The notes beneath the pieces were generated by a model. That model did not search any database and was not told the DNA's origin. It saw only the letters and a list, made by a program, of their open reading frames with translations. A stretch of DNA of 64,000 nucleotides, taken from the NCBI GenBank assembly GCA_016508695.1, contig VNKQ01000018.1:310001-374000 (forward strand), written 5' to 3'. The stretch comes from Hyphodiscus hymeniophilus. Taxonomy: Eukaryota; Ascomycota; Leotiomycetes; Helotiales; Hyphodiscaceae. Position numbers and translations under genes: made by a program. The first letter of the stretch is position 1; every line of letters begins with the position of its first letter. Positions 44,875 to 56,684 of this stretch are shown here, one piece after another.

Positions 44875-46581
44875 TCCCGAGTGGGATTCGGCCGGAGGAC
44901 GGATCTGCAATGCTCACTTCTTCCCTGTACATATTTGCACGTGTTTATCTCTTATCGGCGCATTGGAACTCGGAAGGTAGACATAGACTGTTTTTGGGGG
45001 GAGTTGATAATCCGTTCACTGCTGCACACGATCCAGAGCCTGCTCGGCCTGCGATGCATCAAATCAATAGATCATAATTTAATCATCACATTCATTCTCG
45101 CGGCACTTGCTTGGCACTCACTAGATCTGCAGCTGGGCTGATGCCATGATAAGGAGAACCGCTTGGGTAATAGGCGAACGGGTTGGGTTTAAGAGGCTTG
45201 ACATGCCTGCGGTAAGAAATAGTCAAGGTTCACATTAACTTGTCACAGATCCATATATTAAGCGGTTACCCAACAGAGACATTGGCGATCTGCTGCGCTA
45301 ATCTAGTGCCACATGTTAAGTTGCCAGCTACTGCACGAGTTAAGACATGCTTGCTTCTCCCGAGAAGCCACCTTTGTTGGGGACTGCCCAAGGTGGCGTA
45401 GTGTGCTTGGAGCATGCTCCGTGGCCCCTGAAGTCTCACTCGAGCACGGAGGTAGATGCCTGCCGTATGCCCCGTATGAATCATTGACTTTCCCCAATTC
45501 CAATGCAAGCGCATATGGAGGATTCCGCAGCGATATTCAACGACTTCCTAAACACGCAGTCCGTGGTGAGTGAGGTAGCATATAGAATGAAGAAGGAAAC
45601 TAGGTATAGGATCTACCTACCTGAGATAGGTAGTGACTAAGCTCTCCTGGCACCACTCTACTTTTACTAGAATAACACCTCTACTCTTCCCGTTTCCGTG
45701 TGTCAGGTACGAACGATAAGCCTCAACCAAACGTTCCCCTTTGCAGCGCACTAGTAGCCCGCTCGCTTGCCCCTGTTCCCGCGGTCGAGCGGCTTCCATT
45801 CTTGGTGGCGGCATTTGTTTAAAAAGCTCGCGTGTTTATTCGCGTGTCTATCACAGGTTTCAGCCAATCCTTCTAGGAAGCAGCTGAAGATGCCTTTTCT
45901 CTCATGCAAATGAGCCAATGCTTAGACCGGGTGAAGGATTCAGACTCTCAATTGCCTAGAAAGTCTACGTCTTATCGGAACTCAAATCTGACCTGCGTGT
46001 ATGCCTGCCTCTATCTGCCGGTACACATGTCCGATTAGACTTACTCGAGTACGAGGCACCCTTTGCTGAGGGCATGGATGATGATGATCATGTCGATTAT
46101 CGTCGATGTTCTGACGGGAGGATCTTCATGCCGGTCGATTTTTTCTCTGATTTTCGCCAGGTTCTAACTACACTACCGCAGGTAACCTTGTTATTTTGTT
46201 AAGCCGTGTAGCTACCGACGCTAGTTCTGTACTGTAGGTAGCAGGGCCCCTACTCAGTCCCCTCCGTAGTGCGTCTTGTGGTGAATTGGACTAGCTACCT
46301 TTGGCTGGTGCGATAAGAAATAAGAATCTACAGATACCGAGCTGAAAGGTGCGATTAAATACAGTAGCAGGTTGGATCAACAGCGCTAGAGCGCTAGGTT
46401 TGGGGGTCCGAAATCTAATCGCCGTCGAGATCTACCCATTGTTGACAGCTGCCTTGTCTGGTCGTTCGCTGTTCGAAACTTTGAGGAAGTGCACTTTCTC
46501 CACCATCGCAGTACTGTTGTCCTGGCCAAAGTCCACTCCTTCTTCCCTTTCCTTTCTCTTTGGCACAACTGCTGCGACATC
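44875..46581. other. Intergenic between GT2 and second acyltransferase-like gene
   Basis: 1.7 kb, no gene supported. A small inverted repeat, CTACCT...AGGTAG, lies at about 45616-45633. Confidence 0.55.
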
Positions 46582-48026
46582 ATGGATCTCTCGAGTGGTT
46601 TTCGAAAGGGGGAGGACTCGAACGGTCTGTCTAGCTTCATGGAAAGAGCTGAGAGGTTCAAGACCAAATCCCCAACAGTATATGACCAGGAATACTTGAT
46701 TGGGTTCCGTGGTTTCTTGGTCATTCAGGCCTTCCTCTGGGTCTTCCTTCAAACCTTCGTCCCTGTTGCTGTTGTAGCTTCAGACGACGTGACGGGTGAA
46801 GCATACCAACTTGGCCTCCGAAAATCACTCTCCGTCTTCTTCTGGAACGAATACTTTCTATATGGCGCTGTCGTCTTTCTTTCGGCACGCTCCATCGCCA
46901 TTCCCTACATCAGGAATCCCAAGAAAGAAATCGTCGCGAGATCGGTCATGACCCGTGGCATTGCGCTTTGGTTTCCCATCGCCGTTTCTCTGGCTATCAT
47001 CAAGATCGCTTTCACTGCTACCGGCGGGTTGGATCCAGTCGATGGATACGTGACCGTGTTCAAGCAAGCCACCAACAATCTCTCTCTCACCGTTCCCTAC
47101 ATGATCCCAAACACCCTGGCATACTTCAACTCCGTTTTCGACATGCTCTGGACCACCCATGAATTCGAGCTTCAAGCAGGAAGCACTGCCTTTCCTTCCC
47201 AGACGATGTGGATCGTCAACTGCATTTACTCGCAAAGCTACACGGTTTACTTGACCATGATCATTATTCCGTTCACGAGGAGGAAGTGGAGAGTGCAAGG
47301 AGCCTTTTTCTTCGTCATCACGGCGTGGTGGTGTGAATCCTGGGCCTGGTACTCCATTACTGGACTTCTGTTCTGTGACATGGTCATGACGATGGACTTC
47401 AAGGCTGCTGCTCAGCGCGGTATCCCTATCCATGTCCCAGTGCTCGGACGATTGCAGAGAAAGAATGGAGTTGCGTACAGGATTCCCGTTTGGGTTCCTG
47501 CTGGACTCTGTATGATTGCGGGATATACCATGCAGTTCCTCTGGGTGGCTTGGCGACCTGATCTATTCGCCGAAGAGTGGAAGTATCACAGCGGGTTGTA
47601 CTACACTGCTGGGCTCAACTACTTGTACGAAACATCGCACACTGCCGCACGAGACGACATCTATCTGATCCTTCTCGGTTTCTTCACCCTTCTGGAGAGC
47701 TACGACTTCATGCAACGGTTTTTTGCGAATCGTTTTTTCGTCTTCTTGGGTAAGAGATCGCTAAGTAAGTTAACTCGGCCTGTTGAAGACTACATGCAAT
47801 TAACCAATCTCAAGGCTACTTCCTCGTCCAGTCGACCATGATCTACCTAGTTGGAATCAAGACGTTCCAATCGATGCGCGGCCACAACTCCTTCCCAGGC
47901 TCCGTCATCGTCTCATTTATCACCTCGCTCCTCGTCACCATCCCTGTGGCAGAGGCATTTTATCGTATAATTCAGGAGCCGAGCAAGGTTCTTGCTCACA
48001 AGTCCTACGACTTCATTACAAGTTAG
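46582..48026 (+). CDS. Acyltransferase-3-like multipass membrane protein, 2 exons, 464 aa
   Basis: Exons are 46582-47764 and 47815-48026, with a 50-bp intron. After about 35 polar residues comes YLIGFRGFLVIQAFLWVFLQ, which resembles the first helix of acyltransferase-3 proteins (LRGxxxxxV). Here the Arg is present, but the His usually found 11 residues later is not. About ten hydrophobic segments follow, among them QGAFFFVITAWWCESWAWYS and the last helix VIVSFITSLLVTIPVAEAFYR, which ends like AT3 proteins (E-x-x-F). It is probably an integral membrane acyltransferase or relative. Its position next to the GT2 gene and the GH16-AT3 fusion argues for a role in modifying or exporting the same glycan. 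No signal for organelle targeting was seen. Confidence 0.78.
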
Positions 48027-49971
48027 ACGGTTATGATTTTTAGATGGAGTTCGCTTTCGAGGCGCATTGGAGATGTCGGGTTAATACGTATTGATCTATA
48101 TAAATGAGCAAAACATCTTGACACCACGATGATTCCCGCCTGTCAATCAAGTTGATCATAAATCTGGTGTCCTAATAAAGGCTTGGCCTGATTCCAAGCT
48201 GCTGCGCTCGTGACCCACATACACAGCGGGTACCTGCGTACGTTTTCCCATGTGCCCAAAAGAGGCAAAAAAGATCGAGGTTGGAACCGCCCAGTGCCCA
48301 CCAGCGCCAGGCGGTCCCTTGTATTTCCCAGCAGCCCCAACCACCTGGGGCAGTAGAACGAGGCATGACGCATAACATCAAAACACACCCAAGACCGAAG
48401 ATATCCAAAGCAGATAAAAGGAAATGCGCATCCTCCAAAGCCGAGTATGTGACTTGAAACCTCGCGGAAAGACTTCATTCCGCTCGCTCGAATCCCGAGC
48501 CAAGAGAAAAGTCTCGACCATCTGGGCTCCCTCAGATACCGCTTTGCATCTCGCAATCTTAGGAACAGATCAGATAGTGCTTGAGCCTGCATAGTGGAAA
48601 TTTCCCTCTTCTCTCTCTGCTCATGATCCCGCACGGCAGACTAATAGTACCCAATAGACTTTTCGCGGCAGAGTAGGTTGGTGCTCAGGTGAGGGCGGGA
48701 CGGCTGGGTAGTTTATCTTGGTACTCTGGATAAGGAAAAGGGTGGCGGCACTGGGCTTCGCTGAAAACAAGCTCGCTAGCGCTGTGGTCCGAGGGCTCGG
48801 TAATGGGATCAGATCAGATCGGTTAATGAACATGGCTTCTTCCGTTCCAGGCTGGCGGAAAGGGGGGGGTGAAGGGAGGCTGTCGAAATGAACACCATCG
48901 AGACTTCCTGCCGGATGGTTTGGGACTGTGAACATCAAGATCGGAGTGGAGTTTGTTGTTGTGGCTGACTGAGATGGGGCAGGGCCTCGAGGACGGGACG
49001 AAAGGGGTGGTAAATCATATGAGCAGTTTTGTACTCGAGTACGTAGGCAGGTAGTAAGGCTGATGAGGTCCGTTAACCGCTCTGTTATCAGACGATGGCA
49101 ATGGTCACGCACCTCTTACTTTGGGCATTGGGAGCTGTACGATCCATAATGGTAGCTCGGGGACCTCTAACGTGGGACTTCAGCCGGTGTGTAATGCATT
49201 GTCGTACCGAAAGAATCAAGACATCTAAGATATTTCAAGAAACTCACTTCGGATCCCACTTGTTGACGAGCTTGGGAGAGACTACTTTCATGTTGATAGT
49301 GTTGAACTCTTGAGTCCAGGCTCAACAGAACGCAGGAGTAAAGCGTCATTATCACGTGGGGCTCCGTCTCCACAGGCTGGGTAGATTCTCAGCCCACAAA
49401 GAGCAGAGCTATTGTTATTTAGCAGAGTTACTGTCATCCTGTACAGTCAGCTTCCTTCTGCCATTATAAAGACACTTGACGGTGTTAGCACTGATTGGTC
49501 TTTGCGGCCATCAGTACATAAGCCGTTGGCAGTGGAGCCTTCCAAGACCAGAGACCCCATCATGACGTCGGATCGAATGCTAGCAACGTCCAATTCGCTC
49601 GTGTGGATAGAAGTGGACGTATACCAGCAGGAAATAAGTTCACGAGAAAAGAGAGGAAAGAGGGAAATATGAATCCCTCGACTTTGGGCTTCGTGCCTCA
49701 ACACTTGCCGAATTGTCAAGTTGAACAAGATTTGCCTTGGGGTCAGTAGACGCTGGCACGGTTGACGCTCGTTCGGCTCTGCAGAATTATACGCGTTCAG
49801 ATAGCAAGATTGTAAATGTCTACAAATAAACCGAAGAGCCATGTATATCTATTCCAGGTGTAAACACCATCCACTAACTATGCGAGAATATAATACATCT
49901 ATTCAGTACAGTACCCCTAACGTGCAAGGGCCTCCAATGGCCGAACCCCTCCCTGCCATCTTCTGAACAGC
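48027..49971. other. Intergenic, nothing recognised
   Basis: 1.9 kb between convergent genes. Frames at 48143-49112 (minus) and 49447-49842 (minus) are open but low-complexity or unrecognised, and I do not call them genes. Confidence 0.5.
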
Positions 49972-52003
49972 TCACGAAGATTGGAAGGCCATCGTTCCAT
50001 TGCCACGCATCAATCCCGCGCTCTCCAAAATCCGTCTTTGTGTTTCGAGTTCTGCTCCTTGGGGTGCAATGTCGAAGAGGTAGAAGAGAAGCACGAAGAC
50101 GATGATGAAGATGCGCGAGAGAACGGCTCGCATGGAGAGCGAGAGAAACGAGGCGATGACTTGGCTGAGGAGGGAGAAGATGGGGAGAACGTGGTTGGTA
50201 TAGAGTGGTGAAGCATAGAATTTCTGCATCGGTGTAAGTCAATTGCATCAAATTCGTGAGAGCGTGCTGATGGACTTACGGTGAGATATTTGCCAAAAAG
50301 TCGCCCTAGAGGAGCCGGCAGCAGGATTCTCGGAGTAGTGTCCTGCTGAGACATCTCTTGGAGCAATTTAGGATGAATATCGCCTTTCTCGAGATCTCGG
50401 TTCGTGTCTTCATTGGTGGACTGCGAGATCCTTTCCTTCACGTCTTCAGACCACTGCACCGATCTCCTCGCAAACTTCGGCTTCGCCTCGATACTTCTCT
50501 CCATGCGTCTCGCAAACGCGTTCCCTCCTCCAAGGGTGACTAGAAAATTCTGCGGGGATCCATCACTGACAAAACCACTCTGATCCGCCCCTCCAGTGGG
50601 CGTGACATCGTCGTAGGGAAAGCAATATCCTTTACCGTCGACATTTGCTGCATGAACTATCCTTGCGTAGTGGTTGGTGACACTATTAGTATAGTAGGAG
50701 CTGACAAGTTCTTTGTCGGGCTGGCTGGAGTTAGTAAGAAGAGTGGAGCGATTGAATGCTGCATCGAGTCTTGCACCGATGTTGAGGAGTGCATCAGTAT
50801 TGGTTGTCTGTGCGGCGAATGCGCCAGAGCTGGCTCCGAAGACTGAAGGAGTAATGAGTCAGCAGTTGTCTCACTCTCAGGGTCTTCATATAACAATCAT
50901 CTTAAGGAGAAAGCAAAGCTGGGCGATATAATGCCGGAACAGTGCATGCTCTCGTGTACGTACTGTCTGCTGCTGCTGGCTTGGTAAATGAGCCCAGTCC
51001 ACTAAAGGCAAGTGAAGTGCGGTCATTGGAAGTATTGCCAGTCACCTGACCCCAAGATGCTTGAGTGTCGACGACTATAGTGTTTGACACATAGTAATCC
51101 CAAACGGAGTCGATGTAGTTAGTCCAATAGTTCTCGAACAACGAATTGTTGAAGATAATTCCATTGGTGGGCGAGAGAGCTCGAAGATTTGCTCCATTAT
51201 TTGTAACTATAAGCTGGTCCCAACCTGCACCATCCTTGGCGTTCTGAGCGATCAGGCCATTGCAGATATTATCAAGACCATTCGATGGTAAACCACCAAC
51301 GTGTTGTGTGGCGCCTGATGTACTCGTGACCGTTAAGGCGACCGGTAGACATACAAAATCAACATAGCTGATGTTTGCGTAGAGTTGCGAGCTATTATAC
51401 GTGAACTCGCAGAAATCCCAGGTGAGGTTATAGTTTGGATCGGCAGTATTGCTGACAGATGGCTCGACCAGTCCGGGTCCATTTATACCCGGATTTAGCA
51501 AGAACGTGAGGGTATTGCCTGTACAGAACCATATTCTTCCTCCAGCAATGTATGGAATCGTGACATTGACTGTGGTGCCCGGTGCGCCGAGAGGAATTGC
51601 GCAGTTAGCTGATAGAGCCGTACCAACCGAGCTCGGATTTGCGGGGTAGTAGGGCGTGGAGCCATTGGATTCGAGAAGGAAGACTGCATTGTTGTTGTTG
51701 ATTGCAAGACCAGTAATGTATGCATAGACCGTATTTGAGGTGGTTGAGTTGTACAAACTGACGGTCAATGTCGTTGTATCAGCCACAGCATCAGATTTCA
51801 GGCCTTTGGTGTTGGTGGTAACGGTTGGAGCAGTGAGAACATTGTCAGTCGTTTCTATCACATAATGAAGTTAGTAATCAGTATATGAGCATACCATGGA
51901 AGGGTGCTCCTAGAAATAAAGAGCCACTTCCTCCATAGAACGAAAATCGAAGCACTTTCTTGAAGTACTTACGAACGGCAAGAACGTCGTCGACTGTCGT
52001 CAT
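49972..52003 (-). CDS. GH64 endo-beta-1,3-glucanase (osmotin-fold) with C-terminal membrane segment, 4 exons, 578 aa
   Basis: Exons are 52003-51973, 51854-50964, 50842-50280 and 50223-49972 (1737 nt). The catalytic domain (about 30-400) shows TWDFCEFTY and ISYVDF, with E160 and D176 spaced 16 residues apart as in the characterised bacterial GH64 catalytic pair. The C-terminal block HYARIVHAANVDGKGYCFPYDDV with SGFVSDG is also typical. There is no clear N-terminal signal peptide (MTTVDDVLAVQ). A disordered charged stretch (about 410-480) leads to hydrophobic helices at about 508-524 and 532-545 near the C-terminus. Membrane anchoring is therefore likely, and its topology is unclear. It hydrolyses beta-1,3-glucan, possibly in wall remodelling. 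Confidence 0.88.
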
Positions 52004-53692
52004 GGCTGCGGCTGAATAGTAGTGATGGAGTAGATTTCAAAAGCTAGCGATTCAAAAAAACAGAATCCGCGATGATGTATGTTATTCGTCGGATCTTCGA
52101 GAGAATTCAAGCACTTGCTTCAAATAGCCCTCAAATCAAAAGGAGTGTGGGTGACTAGATTCGTCGCTGTCGTTGGCCTGAAGATCTCCATTACTTGAGA
52201 GAGAGCGTGCTATATGTACTGACTTCTCGGCTGAAAAGCTCGTTAAGCCAACATGATACCGGGATATGAAGTGGTCAAAAGGATAAATGTACACTGTAAC
52301 ATTCCATTGGTAGGATGGAAAAGAGTGCCAATTTCGATAAAGGGAATTTTGAGTTTGGTATCAAAAAGCTTGACAATCCACGAAGCAGAGCCATCCGTGC
52401 GAGAAACATGGGATGAGCCACAGGGGTGCTCACACATCATCGTTGACAAGTTCTATCATTGGACGGACGACGAGGATTGGGCACGCTGTATGCATATCTG
52501 TAACATGTGAAAGTCGGGGTTTGGGGTCAAATAGGATTTGGAGGGTCAAAACTTTTGGGAGCCTCTCCTTCTCTGTTGGGTGAGAGAAGTGTGGGGGGTG
52601 TCTCCTTCATTTGAAGAGTGCTTCACCTCCCGTTAGGCTTGCCGCCAAGCTAATTTGCCATCGAATGACAGGGCAAAGGAGATCTCTAGAGTGAAAACAA
52701 CACCAACGGTGCTGACAGAGAGGAGCCTCAATGGAACCCATCCATTTGTCTGAGGTCTAGAATTGATCTTCACCTCCATGCTCTCGTAAATCATGTTGAG
52801 CTACAAGAATTGCCTGTAAGGCCTTATCATCGCGATGAAGAACCGTGGTCGATGGGTTCGAGGGCATTCCAAGAATAAAGACCCGACTTTAGAAGATGCC
52901 ATTTCATACTACGGGAAGTACCGCCTCGCCAGTATGTATTCATGGAAAATGGCACACAGATCGTGCGATTGTGGCTCTGGAGCATGGCGACGGTACGTGA
53001 ATTCTGGAAAAGTCCTCTAGCATGACTTAGAGCCGGTTCAAATTGCGCAATAATAGGGGTATCTTTCCTTTAAAAAATTGGATCAAGAACTGATCCACCA
53101 TGAAGTCGGAAATGAGTAGAAAAAGAGGAGTTGAAGTTGGGGGCGTGATTCGAGGTTGACGTTACTTCAGCCCGGAAATGTGTGAATCGGCTTGTCATTC
53201 GCTAATCTAGATCCCGCCTTAGCGTTCACCCCTCTACCCCTGAATCGCAACCCAGATGCTCTCTCATCACATGAAGGAGGCACCTTGTCGATGTGGTTGG
53301 TCACCTGGGGTGGAATAGACTGTCACCCTAGCCGTTGAAATATTTCAACCCCTATCCATCTTGCATCCTGTATGGCTACCAGACTGGAGATGCCTCGTGG
53401 GCAATGTAAGACCTTTTCACTCGAAACTCTTTCTTCGAAATCTGATTAGTTGCATCAAAAGGACTGTAACAACCGGAAACGCCTCCCATTCGGAGTACGG
53501 AAACGTTGTGCCGAATTCCAGAGATTGGACCATATGTCCACCTGTCTCCTTGACGCCTAGAAGCTGGTGTTTGGTGGCTCGTCGCAATATGTACATTTTC
53601 CACCGTCTTTTATCTTGTGCGTCTACCATAGAAAGTCGCGCTTACCATAACATTTATTTACCCTCTTACTCTTTGCCAATCAGCCTATAGTT
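52004..53692. other. Intergenic, nothing recognised
   Basis: 1.7 kb with only short frames (for example 52243-52510 on both strands, 53361-53690). No domain or repeat recognised. Confidence 0.55.
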
Positions 53693-54812
53693 TCAGGGTG
53701 CTATGTCCGACATCCAGGCAAGTATTGTTTTTGTGCTGTCAAATTCTAGTCCCCAAACCTCGTCTGCCACGCAAGCAGCGTGAACCTCTTTTGAGCATTG
53801 GACAATATCGACCTTCGTCCCTGAAACCACAGCGTCTTGCAATCGCCGTCCGAAAGAAACACAGTCGTCAAGGAACACTTCCCATGTTCCCACCACGAGC
53901 AATATGTTGCTTACCGCGCTGTCATTCCACCATTGCTTCGGCACATCGAGAGGAGACAAATAGGGATCTTTGATAGCATCTACGTCTGAGAGTCCCTCTG
54001 GCTTGAAGTTCTCGTTTAGGAACTTCATATGCTCCAAAGTAAGATAGTCTTTCTCCGCAAGGGTCCGATAACTGGCCTTGTCATAGTCATAGCTCAGGAA
54101 CGGCGAAATGAGACATATACCTTTCAGTCGTTCTGTCAGCTTAATTGTTTCGATGTCTTTTGATGGGTGATTGAGGTGAGAGAGGAGGACGGCTGCGAGA
54201 TGGCCCCCAGCGGAGTCGCCCGCGATAATGATTCTAGACGCTGGGGTGGTTTGCAGGATATGCTTCAGTGCAACAACAGCCTGTCGGAGCTGGGTAGGAT
54301 ATCTAGCTTCGGGTGCGAGGGTATATTCGAGCATTGCGAGGGAGGCAGTTGCTTTTGTTGCGAATTTCAGAGCTAACGGCACGTGACCTCTTGGTACAAG
54401 ACCTTCCATGTACCCTCCTCCATGGAGATATAAGAGGACATTAGCCTTAGATGATCTTGGGCCGATCCAGTGAAGCTTAGTGGAAAGCGGTAAATCGTCG
54501 ATGGTTTGAGAGACATTGGATAGTGCGCAGTATCGCTCGATACCCCGGCTGGTCGATCCACGCATGATCAATTTTTGCTCCCGGCGTGGTAAACTCAATA
54601 AGGATTTGAAGATGGCGGTGTACGTGCTTCTAGCGACTCCAGGAGAATCGTCTGGAGGGAATACATAATGTCTTGCTGCTGTCCATGCAGCGAGGAATGC
54701 TGAAGGGTGTCAGAATATGATGCCTTTGAAATCACGTCAACATACCTGTGAAAATGACTGCATATAGGAAGTGTAACTTTTCCAAAATTCTAAGCTTAGG
54801 ATCATGTGCCAT
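53693..54812 (-). CDS. Alpha/beta-hydrolase esterase (HSL family), 2 exons, 357 aa
   Basis: Exons are 54812-54746 and 54699-53693, with a 46-bp intron. The short first exon (MAHDPKLRILEKLHFLYAVI) supplies the usual hydrophobic N-terminal helix. The oxyanion-hole motif HGGGY is at 115-119 and the nucleophile elbow GDSAGG at about 183-188 (Ser185), both typical of hormone-sensitive-lipase-type esterases. The acid residue lies in WEVFLDD and the catalytic His in KEVHAACV near the C-terminus. It is of the type found near fungal secondary-metabolite genes (StcI-like), but no cluster partners are adjacent. The substrate is unknown. It is probably cytosolic or ER-associated. Confidence 0.92.
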
Positions 54813-55953
54813 TTTTCAATCGATGGACCAACACGAGATTGGAGAATCTAGAATGGAAAAGAGTTCTGAACATGATCATATATATTGAAGCATTCAAATC
54901 AGTTCTTGACGGCCGGCCGGCCTAAATATATATCAGCGCACGAGCCATGTCGCACGACTTTCCCGTCCAACAATTGCATCTGACATGCTGCACCCATCCC
55001 AAAGCCTGATGACAACTTGGCGTCTGATTGTTCGATAGAAGTCGCCGAGCTCTATGGATTCAGAACTATCTTTACTATCTTTAAGGATGTAACGCTCCAG
55101 TCGGTACCGTGGCAATACGTCACACAGCAGCGCCACGCGTCCTGGTGTATGTTCTGAACAAAGATGGAGTTTGGGGGCTGTTCATCATTCCCAACCAAAA
55201 TCCTATGTCAGTATTAAAAGCAGTCGTGAAATCGAATATCGTTCCCAAAATAGACCCGACGTAGGTTAAGATGTCGTCGTCACTCAGAATGTCGCAACGA
55301 CGGGGGCTCATTAAGCACCGGCTTCAACAGGTAGTGGAGAGGAAGAAACATCACATCTTTGACGACCCAGTCAGTTACACGTTTTGTATACACAACTTGA
55401 GGTCTTGACAACTTCCCCTGTAAGTCACTGTTGCCGCTCAATTGCTCAAAGTCCCAGTGGATCGAATTTTAGAAATTCTCAATGCGGTACATACTTCGAA
55501 TTGAGGGGTAGTGGGGGTTTTCTCAAACCTGCAAAAGTTTGCACAGGTTGGAGCGTCCCATCTTTCACTCGTGTCAGCACTCTACCCGACTCAAGACAGT
55601 GGAACCACAGTACGTTTTAACGAAAGGTTGTTGTGCCATGTAGTTCTCCCGTTCCCACGGCATGGAAGGTCCAAAATCCGAAAGCTCATACACTCCAAGT
55701 ATCAGAACGATTTCATCCCTGCGCCCACCACAGTCCTGGTCCATAATATCACTGCTAATCATTCCCGGTCCATCTACCACTTGTTCAATCCTGGCAACGA
55801 TCACACTGGAAGCCTGCTTTTCCGGGAACACATATCAGCGTATGCCGTTCTTTGCGCCGCAGAAAAGGACTGATGTCCCGGGTTTGGCATATGGAGAAGT
55901 GTTCGACATCCACAATCTTTACAAGATACGATACTTGATAAGCTGAGTTGTCA
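54813..55953. other. Intergenic, nothing recognised
   Basis: 1.1 kb. A GGCCGGCCGGCC palindrome occurs at about 54911-54922. No supported gene. Confidence 0.55.
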
Positions 55954-56684
55954 ATGTCATTGGGACGAATACCACTCGATCAAATCTTCCGGTCCAGAAC
56001 CTCCAGCAACAGCTCCGTCTCCAGCATCAATTCAAGTACTTCACCACCTCCCACCAAAGCGCAGCGCGTCCAGCCCATCACCATGTCGCAACAAATCAAA
56101 CTTGGGACGCGGACTCCACAGATGTTAGAATATGAGAGGCAGGCAGAAGAGAGGAGTAAGGAGGCGGAGAAGATGCAGGAGGAAAGAGATGCGATGCTGG
56201 ACGCGGAGCTGAAGATGCGACAAGAGCAGGAGAGGATCGCGCAAGAGGAATATGAGATGAGGCAGTACTATGAGGCGGAGGCGTTGAAGCATGCGGAGGA
56301 TGTCAGGCTTCATCAGGAGGAGGTTAGAAGGCATCAGGCGAGGGTGAGGGAGCATCAGCAGAGGGTTCTTGACCGTAAGTCAACGGGTGACATCGCTTTT
56401 CGTTTCTTCCTTAGGGACAGATCAGCAGCACTGGCCCCTAAGATTCTGTTTTTGACGCAAATGCTTGAAAGATTAGAAGCAGAGGCTAACTTCTGTGATG
56501 TGTAGACGAAGCGAGTTCCGAACAATTTGCGAAGGTTATAGCCATGCCAGCCAAGCCAGGACAACCACGACAGATATCATTCCTTTCAATGGGCAATAAT
56601 GCGAACGGAAATGGGGCTGCGGGCGTAAAGGGGAGCGGTCGAACAAACGGTGCACCGCCAGCTTTAAATCCCAACGGAGTATGA
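55954..56684 (+). CDS. Small coiled-coil hypothetical protein, 2 exons, 199 aa
   Basis: Exons are 55954-56374 and 56506-56684 (600 nt) with a 131-bp intron. The N-terminal 45 residues are Ser/Pro-rich and disordered. Residues about 50-140 form a long charged coiled coil (EYERQAEERSKEAEKMQEE and REHQQRVL). The tail after the intron is Gly/Asn/Pro-rich (SFLSMGNNANGNGAAGVKG). I do not recognise a family. There is no signal peptide or membrane helix. The ATG at 55954 is the first in frame after a stop. An internal Met near 56083 just before the coil is an alternative start. Confidence 0.65.

Noticed and set aside
48621..49112. 163-codon minus-strand frame, proline-rich
   Set aside because: No recognisable domain or partner exons.
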